Positions 9,304 through 16,930 of a DNA stretch of 64,000 nucleotides are shown one piece after another. Within the stretch, counting starts at the first letter, position 1. Each line of letters opens with the position of its first letter. The stretch lies in NCBI RefSeq assembly GCF_008763945.1, contig NZ_VTQH01000002.1, positions 281,657 to 345,656 on the forward strand. The letters run 5' to 3'. Position numbers and translations under genes: made by a program. The notes below the pieces were generated by a model. The model was not told the origin of the DNA and did not search any database. It saw nothing but the letters and a program-made list of their open reading frames with translations. Source of the stretch: Microbacterium testaceum StLB037 (lineage in GTDB: Bacteria; Actinomycetota; Actinomycetes; Actinomycetales; Microbacteriaceae).

Positions 9304-9359
9304 ACGAAAGCCCCCTGGCATCCCCCCGACTGCGATCGGGGATGCCAGGGGGCTTTCGT
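9304..9359. terminator. Bidirectional terminator with a perfect 22-bp stem
   Basis: Positions 9304-9325 pair perfectly with 9338-9359 around a 12-nt loop. Each arm contains the window-wide heptamer (GGCATCC on one side, GGATGCC on the other), and the A/T-rich stem ends give a short T run on each strand. It lies between the convergent fabF and DUF3145 genes and can serve both. Confidence 0.9.
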
Positions 9360-9441
9360 TTCGTCAGGCGAGGGATACGCGGTCCCGGTGCCGGGTGTGG
9401 TCACCGACCTCCGGTAGTGGCGCCTCCCCCACCCGACGCGT

Positions 9442-9945
9442 TCATCCGACCTTGTGCAGCCACACGATCTGCTGGTCGTCGCCGGCGTGGCGGAAGGGTT
9501 CGAGCTCCTCGTCCCACGCGGAACCGAGCGCGACATCGAGCTCGCGCTGCAATTCGAAGGGATCGCCCGCGGCGACCTCCATCGCGTAACGCACGCGGTC
9601 CTCGGCGACGACGACGTTGCCGGCCGAGTCGGTTTGAGCGAAATGGATGCCGAGCCCCGGCGTGTGCATCCAGCGGCCGCCGTCGCTGCGGGGCGTGGGA
9701 TCTTCACTCACCTCGAAGCGCAGGTGCTCCCAACCGCGGATGGCACTGGCGAGAGCCGCACCGGAACCCACCGGGCCCTCCCAGTAGAACTCCGCACGGC
9801 GGCTACCCGTCAGCACGGGTTGGTCGGCCCAGTCGAAGTTGACGGCGCGGCCGAGAGCGCGTCCCACCGCCCACTCGAGGTGGGGGCACAACGCGCGGGG
9901 CGCGGAGTGGATCAGGATCACTCCGCGCGAAGACGTGATCGCCAT
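9442..9945 (-). CDS. DUF3145 family protein
   Basis: A 167-aa protein with no signal peptide or membrane segment. It matches the actinobacterial family DUF3145 throughout, e.g. GVILIHSAPRALCPHLEWA at the N-terminus and DPFELQRELDVALGSAWDEELEPFR near the end, so length and motifs are as expected. Function is unknown, though the family is strongly conserved in actinobacteria. AAGGAG lies 5 nt before the ATG. A well-formed promoter with an operator-like inverted repeat lies 70-110 nt upstream. Confidence 0.88.
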   Translation of the reverse strand: MAITSSRGVILIHSAPRALCPHLEWAVGRALGRAVNFDWADQPVLTGSRRAEFYWEGPVGSGAALASAIRGWEHLRFEVSEDPTPRSDGGRWMHTPGLGIHFAQTDSAGNVVVAEDRVRYAMEVAAGDPFELQRELDVALGSAWDEELEPFRHAGDDQQIVWLHKVG

Positions 9946-10018
9946 GGTTTCTCCTTCGTCAGGTACGTCTTCCCCTACGACCTGTGACGGAGTGTGGCGA
10001 GTGTTCGGTTGTCCGGCA

Positions 10019-10057
10019 ATTATCGCCCGTGCATAACGAAATCACAACACTGTGATT
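10019..10057 (-). promoter_or_regulatory. Promoter of the DUF3145 gene with an 18-bp inverted repeat over the -35
   Basis: On the reverse strand TTGTGA (10047-10042) and GATAAT (10024-10019) are separated by exactly 17 nt, close to the consensus. The perfect dyad AATCACA-ACAC-TGTGATT at 10040-10057 covers the -35, the classic place for a repressor. The expected leader is about 65 nt. Confidence 0.6.
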
Positions 10058-10103
10058 CCGCCGCGTGTCCCGCGTGTCGGCGGCGGCTGTGCGAAGCGAC
10101 CGC

Positions 10104-11012
10104 TCAGCCGAACCAGAGCGCCCAATACAGCGCGAAATTGCGGTTGCCGTAGGCCGAGCAGGAGTCGCCGGTGCCCCAGCGGGCTGCGAGAGCGGCGGGG
10201 TTCGGTTGGTAGGGGGTGTAGTTGTACAGGGCGGCGGTGGCGGCGTTCGCGATCGTGACGTCGGAGCCCCCGCACGAGGGGTCGGGCGAGTAGGCGAGGT
10301 AGTGGGTGCCGGGCTGGCGCATGAAGTCGGAGGCGCTGTACGACTTCAGGTCGGTCGCCGCCTGGGCGACCTGCTCACCGAAGCCGGCCGCTCCGGCATC
10401 GCACGGGGAGGTGTCGGGGCAGCGCGCTCCCATCGCGGCACCGAGCTGCTCGGGCGAGGGGGCCCGGGCGGTGCGGCCCGAGACGAGGCTCTGCTCCTTC
10501 TGCAGGGTGACGAGGAGGACCTTCGCCGAGATGCCGCACGCGCGCTGGAGGCGGTCGATGATCTGAGCGGCGGTGAGCTCTCCCCCGTCGTATCCCTCGC
10601 AGATGGTGCGGCCCGTGGCATCCGAGACGATCGGTCCCCGCGCCGGCAGGTCGGAGCGCAGGACGGAGAGGCACGAATCGTTGCGGCACTGCCCGATCTG
10701 GTCGTCGAGGAAGGCCTGGATCTGGTCGGCCGTGAGCGCGTCGCCGTCGTAGAACTGCTCGTCGTCGATGAGGTGGCCCGGGTCGAACGCGGTGAGGTCG
10801 ATGGCCGCGCGGCGCGCCTCGGTGTTCCACGCTTTGGTGAGGGAGACGAGCGGGACGATCGCGAGGACGACCAGACCGACGAGCACGGCCGCGATCGCGC
10901 CGAAGGTGAGGCGGCGCCGGCGGATAAGCCGGTCGCGGGCCGTGCGGCGGCGCCGCGTGCGTGTTCTCGCCACCCCTCGATCGTGCCCCACCGCGCTGAC
11001 CGCGCGCTGCAC
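10104..11012 (-). CDS. Secreted or membrane-anchored protein of the actinobacterial 'hemagglutinin' group, lysozyme-like
   Basis: A 302-aa protein with an Arg-rich N-terminus and one membrane helix (about residues 36-57, IAAVLVGLVVLAIVPLV), then an extracytoplasmic domain. The domain ends in the signature YNYTPYQPNPAAL...YGNRNFALYWALWFG found in secreted actinobacterial proteins often labelled hemagglutinin. The segment LQKEQSLV places a glutamate as in lysozyme-like transglycosylases, so cell-wall cleavage is possible but unproven. Several cysteines suggest disulfides. The start is uncertain: GTG at 11012 is given, while GTG at 10973 would shorten the basic tail by 13 residues. It follows the proline-rich gene by 38 nt and probably shares its promoter. 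Confidence 0.6.
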   Translation of the reverse strand: MQRAVSAVGHDRGVARTRTRRRRTARDRLIRRRRLTFGAIAAVLVGLVVLAIVPLVSLTKAWNTEARRAAIDLTAFDPGHLIDDEQFYDGDALTADQIQAFLDDQIGQCRNDSCLSVLRSDLPARGPIVSDATGRTICEGYDGGELTAAQIIDRLQRACGISAKVLLVTLQKEQSLVSGRTARAPSPEQLGAAMGARCPDTSPCDAGAAGFGEQVAQAATDLKSYSASDFMRQPGTHYLAYSPDPSCGGSDVTIANAATAALYNYTPYQPNPAALAARWGTGDSCSAYGNRNFALYWALWFG

Positions 11013-11050
11013 GCGAAGGGCGTGGCGCGGCGGTCAGCGCGGGGCGCGCC

Positions 11051-11608
11051 TCAACTGCCCGGCGTGGCGGGAGGCGTCGGCGCGGTGCCGTCGGCGGGCG
11101 GGGTCGGAGCCGTGCCGTCGGCGGGCGGGGTCGGGGCCGTGCCGTCGGCCGGAGGCGCGGGAGGCGTGGGCTTCTGTCCGTCGGCGGGCGGGGTGGGTGC
11201 AATGCCGTCGGCGGGCGGGGCGGGCTTGGCCGCATCACCCTTCGGCGCGCCGGGACCCCCGGGGCCGCACTCACCCGGTCCCTTCCCGCCGCCCGGGGCG
11301 GCGGGGGCGGTGCCGTCGGCGGGAGGCGTCGGGGCCGTGCCGTCGGCGGGCGCGGTGGGGGTCGCACCCGGGGTGGGAGCGGTGGCGGGGCCGGTCGAGC
11401 CGCCGTCGGCACTCGGGGCCGAGGTCGACGAGGCGGCCAGGGGGCCGGTGCCGTTGCTCTGCGCAGCGAGGGCGGCGGTTCCTCCGGTGAGGCCCGCGGC
11501 CACGATCACGGCGCCGGCGATCAGCGCCGGTCCGCGCCGCGAGCGGCGGCGGGGTTCGGGGGTCTCGTCCTGACGCGGCAGCGGCAGGGTGGGGTTGTCG
11601 TCGTTCAT
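11051..11608 (-). CDS. Proline-rich, membrane-anchored or secreted repeat protein
   Basis: A 185-aa protein with a short basic cytoplasmic part, one hydrophobic helix (about residues 27-48), then a low-complexity tail of Pro, Ala, Gly, Thr and Asp built from the unit PADGTAPTP. Such tails usually span the cell wall. No catalytic motif is visible and I do not recognise a family. GAAGAG lies 5 nt before the ATG. It is divergent from a two-component system and preceded by 11-bp direct repeats, so it is a likely target of that regulator. Confidence 0.65.
   Translation of the reverse strand: MNDDNPTLPLPRQDETPEPRRRSRRGPALIAGAVIVAAGLTGGTAALAAQSNGTGPLAASSTSAPSADGGSTGPATAPTPGATPTAPADGTAPTPPADGTAPAAPGGGKGPGECGPGGPGAPKGDAAKPAPPADGIAPTPPADGQKPTPPAPPADGTAPTPPADGTAPTPPADGTAPTPPATPGS
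11069..11155. repeat. 27-bp tandem repeat encoding PADGTAPTP units
   Basis: Three near-identical 27-bp units with core GCCGTCGGCGGGCGGGGTC follow one another at the 3' end of the proline-rich gene; two more diverged copies lie further inside it. The period is a multiple of three, so copy-number change would alter tail length without a frameshift. Confidence 0.7.
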
Positions 11609-11665
11609 GATTCTCTTCCCGTCCGGTGTCGATCACCGGTTCTGAGACCAGACTTCGAGCCGGGA

Positions 11666-11746
11666 CTGAAGCGAACCTGAAGCCCGCGAGGCGGACCGTT
11701 TCGCATATGCAAGCCATACCTCGCGTTCAGCCTGCGACCGTATCGT
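11666..11746. promoter_or_regulatory. Divergent control region: 11-bp-spaced direct repeats and a leaderless -10
   Basis: CTGAAGC occurs at 11666-11672 and again at 11677-11683, an 11-bp period. On the reverse strand this reads CTTCAGGTTCG-CTTCAG. Direct repeats one helical turn apart are typical half-sites of OmpR/PhoB-type regulators. They lie 58-75 nt before the proline-rich start codon. For the other direction, TATCGT at 11741-11746 lies 7 nt before the response-regulator ATG. Confidence 0.5.
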
Positions 11747-11753
11747 CGCGCGG

Positions 11754-12428
11754 ATGCCCCATTCCGCCCGCGTGCTCGTCCTCGACGACGACGAGACGAT
11801 CCGCGTCGCCGTCACCACGGCCCTCCGCGCCGACGGCTTCGTCGCCGAAGCGGCACCCGACGGCACAGACCTCGGTGAACGACTGGCGTCTTTCCGCCCC
11901 GATCTCGTGATCATCGACTGGATGATGCCCGGACCCAGCGGCATCCGGTTGCTGCCGACGGTGCGGGCCGCGGGTGACACCGCGGTGATCATGCTGACCG
12001 CGCGCGACGAGGTCGACGACCGCCTGCGCGGATTCGCGGAAGGGGCCGACGACTACGTTGTGAAGCCGTTCACGATGGCGGAGCTCGTCGCGCGCAGCGG
12101 GGCGGTGCTGCGCCGCCGCGGCCGCCTTCCCCAGACGATCTCGGTGGGCGATCTCGTCGTGGATCCGGATGCCGCCACGGCCCATCGCGGAGGGGTGTCG
12201 CTGGAGCTGACCGCCACCGAGTTCCGCCTGTTGCAGCTTCTCGCGGAGAGTCGCGGACGGACGCTGTCGAAGGCGCAGATCCTCACCCAGGTGTGGGGGT
12301 ACGAGGACTACGACCCCAACCTGGTCGAGGTGCACCTCAGCGCGCTACGGCGCAAGATGGAGCAGCGCGGACCGCGCCTCATCCACACCGTGCGCGGGCT
12401 CGGCTACCGCCTGAGCGAGGAGCGGTGA
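11754..12428 (+). CDS. OmpR/PhoB-family response regulator
   Basis: A 224-aa two-domain regulator. The receiver (about 1-120) has the acidic pocket DDDE and the phospho-acceptor Asp in VIIDWMMPG, and the conserved Lys in VVKPF. The C-terminal winged helix (about 130-224) includes LTATEFRLLQLLAE and ends with HTVRGLGYRL. Its stop overlaps the kinase start in GTGA, so the pair is coupled. TATCGT 7 nt before the ATG suggests a leaderless transcript. Likely targets are its own gene and the divergent proline-rich/secreted pair. Confidence 0.92.
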   Translation: MPHSARVLVLDDDETIRVAVTTALRADGFVAEAAPDGTDLGERLASFRPDLVIIDWMMPGPSGIRLLPTVRAAGDTAVIMLTARDEVDDRLRGFAEGADDYVVKPFTMAELVARSGAVLRRRGRLPQTISVGDLVVDPDAATAHRGGVSLELTATEFRLLQLLAESRGRTLSKAQILTQVWGYEDYDPNLVEVHLSALRRKMEQRGPRLIHTVRGLGYRLSEER

Positions 12429-13852
12429 GCGGCTCATCGCCTCTGAAGTCGGGCTCGCTGCGGCGCCGCACGATCGTGGCGGTGGTCGCCCTGGTGGCGC
12501 TGCTGCTGGTGGTGCTCGCGGTCGTCGTCGACGTGGCTCTGGGGGCCCGACTGCGCGGGCAGATCGAGGAGCGGCTGCGCGATCGCGCCGCCGCGGCCGC
12601 GTCCCTCGTGGGCACGGTCGACGACGCCGACCTGGCCGAGCGACTCTCCGACCAGGGGCTGGCGGTGCGCATCGACAGCGCGGGCGGCTCGTCGGTCGTC
12701 GCGGGTCCCAGCCCCGAGCAACTGCGCGAGGGGCCTCCGGGCGGCCCCGGCGCGCCCGGAGCCGGCCCCGGAGCGCGGTCCACCCCGCAACCCACCTCCT
12801 CGAGCGACGTCAGCGTCGTCGCCTCGGAGGTCACGGGCGATGACGACCTGGTGACGCTGCGCTCGACCCTCAGCGACGGCTCCACCCTGACACTGACGGC
12901 GTCGGCGGCCGGCATCGGCGACACCCTCGCGCAGGTGCGCTGGATCATGGCGCTGTCCTCGGTCGGGGTGCTGGTGCTCGCCGCCGGGGCCGTGACCCTC
13001 GTCGTCCGCCGGAGCCTGCGCCCTCTCGACCAGGTGTCCCGCGTCGCCCGGGCGATCGGGGCGGGAGAGAGGGAGCGGCGCCTTCATCCCACGCGCTCCG
13101 ACACCGAGATCGGACGGGTCGCGACCGCCCTCGACGACATGCTCGACGACGTCGTGGGCGCCGAGCAGGCGGCCCTCGACGCCGAGCAGCGCCTGCGCGC
13201 GTTCCTCTCCGACGCCGCGCACGAATTGCGCACGCCGGTCGCCGGCATCCGGGCCGCAGCAGACACCCTCGTGCGCGCCGATCTCGATGGCCCCGAGCGC
13301 GAGCTGCTCGCCGCGCACGTCGCCCGCGAGGCGGCGCGGGCCTCGCGCCTGGTCGACGACCTGCTGACGATGGCCCGCGTCGACCGCGGCCTCGAGCTCT
13401 CGCGCACCGACCTCGACCTCCGCGTGCTCGTCGAGGCGGAGGGAGCCCGCGTCCCGCTCGTGCACCCCTCGGTGCGGCTCGACGTGCAGACACCGGATGC
13501 CGCGGTGCCGGTGCACGCCGACCCCGACCGTCTCGCTCAGGTGCTGTCGAACCTGATCGGGAACGCGGCACGGGCGACCGGGGGAACCGGGACCGTCACC
13601 GTGGTCCTCTCCACACGGGGGGGCACCGCCGTGGTCTCCGTCACGGACGACGGACCGGGGGTCGCGGAGGCCGACCGCGAGCGCATCTTCGAGCGCCTCG
13701 TCCGTCTGGACGCCGCGCGCGCGGCATCCGGTGGCGTGGGTCTGGGGCTGCCGATCGCGCGAGGGATCGCGCGTGCGCACGGCGGCGACGTGCGATGCGT
13801 CGACAGCCCGCGGGGCGCGCGATTCGAGGTCACGCTGCCGCTGAGAGGCTGA
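12425..13852 (+). CDS. Membrane sensor histidine kinase
   Basis: A 475-aa kinase: membrane helix 1 (about 15-38), an extracytoplasmic sensor of about 130 residues with a Gly/Pro-rich insert, helix 2 (about 172-194), a HAMP linker, the H-box DAAHELRTPVAGIR (His near residue 266), the N-box NLIGNAARATGG, and the G-boxes DDGPGV and GVGLGLPIARG. It would phosphorylate the regulator just upstream. The GTG at 12425 overlaps the regulator stop; the longer open frame upstream reads through the regulator gene in another frame. The signal is unknown. Confidence 0.9.
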   Translation: MSGSSPLKSGSLRRRTIVAVVALVALLLVVLAVVVDVALGARLRGQIEERLRDRAAAAASLVGTVDDADLAERLSDQGLAVRIDSAGGSSVVAGPSPEQLREGPPGGPGAPGAGPGARSTPQPTSSSDVSVVASEVTGDDDLVTLRSTLSDGSTLTLTASAAGIGDTLAQVRWIMALSSVGVLVLAAGAVTLVVRRSLRPLDQVSRVARAIGAGERERRLHPTRSDTEIGRVATALDDMLDDVVGAEQAALDAEQRLRAFLSDAAHELRTPVAGIRAAADTLVRADLDGPERELLAAHVAREAARASRLVDDLLTMARVDRGLELSRTDLDLRVLVEAEGARVPLVHPSVRLDVQTPDAAVPVHADPDRLAQVLSNLIGNAARATGGTGTVTVVLSTRGGTAVVSVTDDGPGVAEADRERIFERLVRLDAARAASGGVGLGLPIARGIARAHGGDVRCVDSPRGARFEVTLPLRG

Positions 13853-13864
13853 GGTCTCCGGTGC

Positions 13865-14206
13865 TCAGGCCGAGCGACCGCCGACCGCATGTCGGGGCGG
13901 CGAGGTGGTCGCCGGGGCGATGCCCGCCGCGGTCAGGGTGAGTCCGTCGGCGCCGCTGGCGTCGTGCATCATCTGATCGACGAGTGCGCGGTCGATGACC
14001 GGTTCGCGACCGCCGTAGAACTGCATGACGAGGGCGTTCGAAGCGTGGATCCACAGGCTGGCCTGGCGCACGCCTTCGTTGACGGGCAGTTGCAGCATGA
14101 AGCCCTCGTTGCGTCGGAGCTTGTTCATCACGACGATGCGGAGGTGGGCGAGGATGCGGTCGTCGATGTCGAACGACGCGCGGTCACGATAGATGAGGCG
14201 TCCCAT
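13865..14206 (-). CDS. DUF7882 family small protein
   Basis: A 113-aa soluble protein starting M-G-R-L-I-Y-R-D-R with the typical DDRILAHLRIVVMNKLRRNEGF segment of a family common in Microbacteriaceae, sometimes mislabelled as a DNA ligase. Function unknown. The ATG at 14206 is used because AAAGGA lies 7 nt upstream and the family starts there; the open frame runs 43 codons further without similarity. It is convergent with the histidine kinase, with only 12 bp between stops. Confidence 0.8.
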   Translation of the reverse strand: MGRLIYRDRASFDIDDRILAHLRIVVMNKLRRNEGFMLQLPVNEGVRQASLWIHASNALVMQFYGGREPVIDRALVDQMMHDASGADGLTLTAAGIAPATTSPPRHAVGGRSA

Positions 14207-14341
14207 CACAGGTCCTTTTCTGGCTCGACGAATCGAACCGTGTTTCGTGGGGACCGCGCTGGGGCGCAGCAATGGGGGCCCCTTCATTGTGTCATTCGGA
14301 GCGCACCGGCGGGCGGTTTGCGAACGAATGTGCAACGGAGA

Positions 14342-14959
14342 TCACTCCGGTCGCGTCGAGGCCACGGCATCCCCCGTCACCGAGGCGACGACGCCGAAGG
14401 CGGAGCGCGAGAGGAAGGCGACGATCTCCGCCGCGGGCCTGTCAGTGCCGAGGGCGAGTTCGACGAGGACCTCTTCGGTGAAGTTCACCCACGAGCGCAG
14501 GGCGACCCGCAGGAGCGGCGAGTCGCCGACACCGAGTTCGAGGAAGCCCTCGGTGACCCATCCGGCCGTCACGTCGCGCGCGCGGTCCACCTCTCGGCGC
14601 ACCTCGGGGTCGCCCGAGGCGACGCCCCGCACGAGGGAGAAGAAGGTGCCGCGGTGCTCGCGGACGAACGCGACGATCCGGGCGAGAGTGTCGTCGAGGC
14701 GCTCGCTCGCGGCAAGGTCTTCGCGCGGGGTGGAGGCTTCGAGCAGAGCCGCCGCGGCGGTGCCGACGACGTCGCGATGCAGGCCCTGTCGCGAACCGAA
14801 GTAGTGGAAGAGCAGCCCGCGTGAGACGCCGACGCGCTCCGACAGCACCTCCATGGTCAGGTCGTCGAGCGGCCTCTCGGCCAGGAAAGCGACCCCGGAT
14901 GCCACGAGCTGAGCGCGCCGCTGATCGGGCGTGAGACGCGTGCGGCGGTCGCTCGACAT
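14342..14959 (-). CDS. TetR-family transcriptional regulator
   Basis: A 205-aa repressor-type protein with an N-terminal helix-turn-helix (about residues 30-55, MEVLSERVGVSRGLLFHYF) and a variable all-helical ligand domain. It is divergent from the DUF6230 cassette with a 110-bp gap. TAGAGT at 14971-14966 lies 6 nt before its ATG, so it is probably leaderless. The palindrome at 14996-15010 lies about 37-51 bp upstream of its own start and over the -35 of the cassette, so it likely controls both. The ligand is unknown. Confidence 0.9.
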   Translation of the reverse strand: MSSDRRTRLTPDQRRAQLVASGVAFLAERPLDDLTMEVLSERVGVSRGLLFHYFGSRQGLHRDVVGTAAAALLEASTPREDLAASERLDDTLARIVAFVREHRGTFFSLVRGVASGDPEVRREVDRARDVTAGWVTEGFLELGVGDSPLLRVALRSWVNFTEEVLVELALGTDRPAAEIVAFLSRSAFGVVASVTGDAVASTRPE

Positions 14960-14995
14960 GAGGAAACTCTAACGAAGCGATGTCTGCACGAACTA

Positions 14996-15023
14996 TTGAC
15001 ACTCTGTCAACGAGGCGTAGCCT
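14996..15023 (+). promoter_or_regulatory. Promoter and TetR operator of the DUF6230 cassette
   Basis: TTGACA (14996-15001) and TAGCCT (15018-15023) are separated by 16 nt and form a good promoter. The -35 is the left arm of the perfect palindrome TTGACA-CTC-TGTCAA (14996-15010). A repressor bound there would block the polymerase. A strong AGGAGG ribosome-binding site follows at about 15060. Confidence 0.75.
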
Positions 15024-15069
15024 GGCTTCGCTCGGCGCCGCCGTCGGGCCTGTTTCCGCAGGAGGATCG

Positions 15070-15666
15070 ATGAAGTTCCGTGACCTGACCCGCTCCCGCA
15101 CCGGCCGGGTGGCCCTCGCCACCGTTCCCGTCGCCGCCGTCGCGAGCCTTCTTCTCACCGGCGTCGCCCAGGGCGCGGTGCCGGTCTCGTTCGCCGTTTC
15201 GGGCAGCCAGTTCCAGATCAGCGCCTCGCAGCTCGAGGGCACCGGGTTCTCGCAATACGCCGGGGTCACCGACGACACCGCGGGCGGCCAGCACAACGTC
15301 GCGATCGCCAACATCCGATCGGCGACCCTCGCCGACCTCTGCCAGTCGGTGGTCAGCGACACTCCCCTGGGCAAGGTGGGCGTCCTCATCACCGCGGGCG
15401 GCGACGGCTCCCCGGCGTCGGCCTCCGACCTGCAGATCGGGATGACGGGGCTGAAGGGCGACTCCTCGTTCGGCAACATCCGCATCGGCGTCGACGCGTC
15501 GACGGTCAACACCGCGGCGAAGGGCACCGCGGGGGACTTCGCTCAGGATGCCGACACCATCTCGATCACGAAGCTCCAACAGACCGCCTGGAGCACGCAG
15601 GCCTCGGTGTTCACCCTCACGGGCATGAAGCTCGAGCTCACCGACGGCTCGAAGACCTGCTTCTGA
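15070..15666 (+). CDS. DUF6230 family secreted protein
   Basis: A 198-aa protein with an N-terminal basic stretch and hydrophobic helix ending in GVAQGA (signal peptide or anchor, about residues 12-36) and an extracytoplasmic beta-rich domain of the DUF6230 type, ending in a cysteine that can pair with an internal one. The family is known from Streptomyces, always next to DUF6114 proteins; its function is unknown. The ATG at 15070 follows AGGAGG by about 5 nt. It is the first gene of a three-gene operon under a TetR regulator. Confidence 0.82.
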   Translation: MKFRDLTRSRTGRVALATVPVAAVASLLLTGVAQGAVPVSFAVSGSQFQISASQLEGTGFSQYAGVTDDTAGGQHNVAIANIRSATLADLCQSVVSDTPLGKVGVLITAGGDGSPASASDLQIGMTGLKGDSSFGNIRIGVDASTVNTAAKGTAGDFAQDADTISITKLQQTAWSTQASVFTLTGMKLELTDGSKTCF

Positions 15667-15677
15667 CCGGAGCCGCC

Positions 15678-16109
15678 ATGACGACCTCCGATCTCTCCCC
15701 GCGGGCGCGGTTGCGCGCCTGGCGCCGCACCCGCCCGCTGGTGGGCGGCCTCCTCGTCGTGCTCGGCGGCGTCGAGATGTTCTTCTCGGGGCAGCTCGAC
15801 ATCGGTCAGCTGCACATCCAGCTCGGGATCGAGGGGCTGCAGGCCACGGTGATCCCGGTAATTCTGGTGCTGCTCGGCATCCTGCTCATCTCGATGCCGG
15901 CGCACCGCATCTTCTACGGGGTCATCGCCCTGGCGGTGGCGGTGTACTCCCTCGTCGGGGTGAACCTCGGCGGCTTCCTGCTCGGAATGGTGCTGAGCAC
16001 CGTGGGCGGGATCGTCGCGGTGTCGTGGGCTCCTCCTCTCTCTCGGCGACCGGCCACTCCTTCGCACGTCGAGGAGGCGGCGAGCGCGATCACCGGGGCC
16101 GAGCGGTGA
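15678..16109 (+). CDS. DUF6114 family membrane protein
   Basis: A 143-aa protein with four membrane helices (about residues 20-38, 52-70, 74-92, 95-118) and the DUF6114 pattern RPLVGGLLVVLGGVEMFF near the N-terminus. It is the standing partner of DUF6230 in actinobacteria, which suggests the pair forms one envelope complex. It begins 11 nt after the DUF6230 stop and overlaps the next start in GTGA. Confidence 0.82.
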   Translation: MTTSDLSPRARLRAWRRTRPLVGGLLVVLGGVEMFFSGQLDIGQLHIQLGIEGLQATVIPVILVLLGILLISMPAHRIFYGVIALAVAVYSLVGVNLGGFLLGMVLSTVGGIVAVSWAPPLSRRPATPSHVEEAASAITGAER

Positions 16110-16837
16110 GGCGGGTGCGGGCGGCGGCGGCCCTGACCGCGGCGGTCCTCCTCCTCGGCGGCGCGACGGGAGCCGTGGCGGCTCAGGCGGACGACGGCCT
16201 GCGCCCGGCGCGGTTGTGCATCCCGCTGCTGTTGCCGTGCAGCGACCCCGCGCCCTCCCCGACGCCGACGTCTTCCGCGACGCCGACCCCGACAGTGACG
16301 CCGGGACGCACGTCGCCGGGTCTGCCCGAGGTGGCCGCCCCGGGAGCCGTCGTCCCGACGGCGCCGTCGACGGAAACGACCACGCCGCCGGCTCAGGGCG
16401 CGGTGTCCGACGAGGGCGCGCCGGTGTTCACGCAGCCATCGGCCCAGCTCGCGGCGCAGTCGCTGTCGTTCCGGGGCGTCCCCCTCGTCAGCGTGGTCAC
16501 CGTGCCGCTGGCCGACGGCTCGAGGACCACCGCTGTGAAGCTGACCGCGGAAGAGATCACGATCGACGGGTTCGCTCTCACCGTGCGTCGCGCGACCGGT
16601 CCGGCGTTGGTCACGACCGCTGACCGGATGACCCTGTCGGGGCACGTCTCGGTCTACGTGAACTCGCTGTCGGCGACCACCGCCGACGGCAGGACGCTCA
16701 CGCTCGGAGCCGATACTCCCCCGTCGGCCGACGGGATCGCTCCGGGGCTCGTCCGGCTCACTCTGGGCCTTGTCGGCACCACGGCCGACTCGATCGCCTA
16801 CACGAACACCGATCAGAACATCATCGAACCCGGGTGA
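16106..16837 (+). CDS. Secreted protein with a Pro/Thr linker, third gene of the DUF6230/DUF6114 cassette
   Basis: A 243-aa protein: signal peptide (cleavage likely after AVA, about residue 24), a Pro/Thr/Ser-rich linker (about 45-80) that may be glycosylated or span the wall, then a beta-rich domain (about 110-235) with repeated Gly/Thr strands such as RATGPALVTTADRMTLSG. The domain resembles the one in the first gene of the operon in its strand pattern, hinting at a related fold. The GTG at 16106 overlaps the DUF6114 stop. Function unknown. Confidence 0.65.
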   Translation: MRRVRAAAALTAAVLLLGGATGAVAAQADDGLRPARLCIPLLLPCSDPAPSPTPTSSATPTPTVTPGRTSPGLPEVAAPGAVVPTAPSTETTTPPAQGAVSDEGAPVFTQPSAQLAAQSLSFRGVPLVSVVTVPLADGSRTTAVKLTAEEITIDGFALTVRRATGPALVTTADRMTLSGHVSVYVNSLSATTADGRTLTLGADTPPSADGIAPGLVRLTLGLVGTTADSIAYTNTDQNIIEPG

Positions 16838-16883
16838 GCGCGCAATCGCGGTGAATCCACAGTCAGAGCGGGACGTCGCTCGT

Positions 16884-16908
16884 TACAGTCGAAGTGATCA
16901 GCGATCAC
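16884..16908 (+). promoter_or_regulatory. -10 element and dyad at the start of the CNNM operon
   Basis: TACAGT (16884-16889) is a good -10. The perfect dyad GTGATC-AGC-GATCAC (16894-16908) starts 5 nt later, so it would lie over or just after the transcript start, and could be an operator or a 5' RNA hairpin. Confidence 0.45.
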
Positions 16909-16930
16909 CGACCCACGAGAGAGAAAACCC

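Noticed and set aside
10065-11573. A 502-aa open frame on the plus strand across the proline-rich and secreted genes
   Set aside because: It ends in repeats that are the complement of the PADGTAPTP units, and has no signal or motif. The minus-strand genes have signal helices, ribosome-binding sites and a known C-terminal signature.
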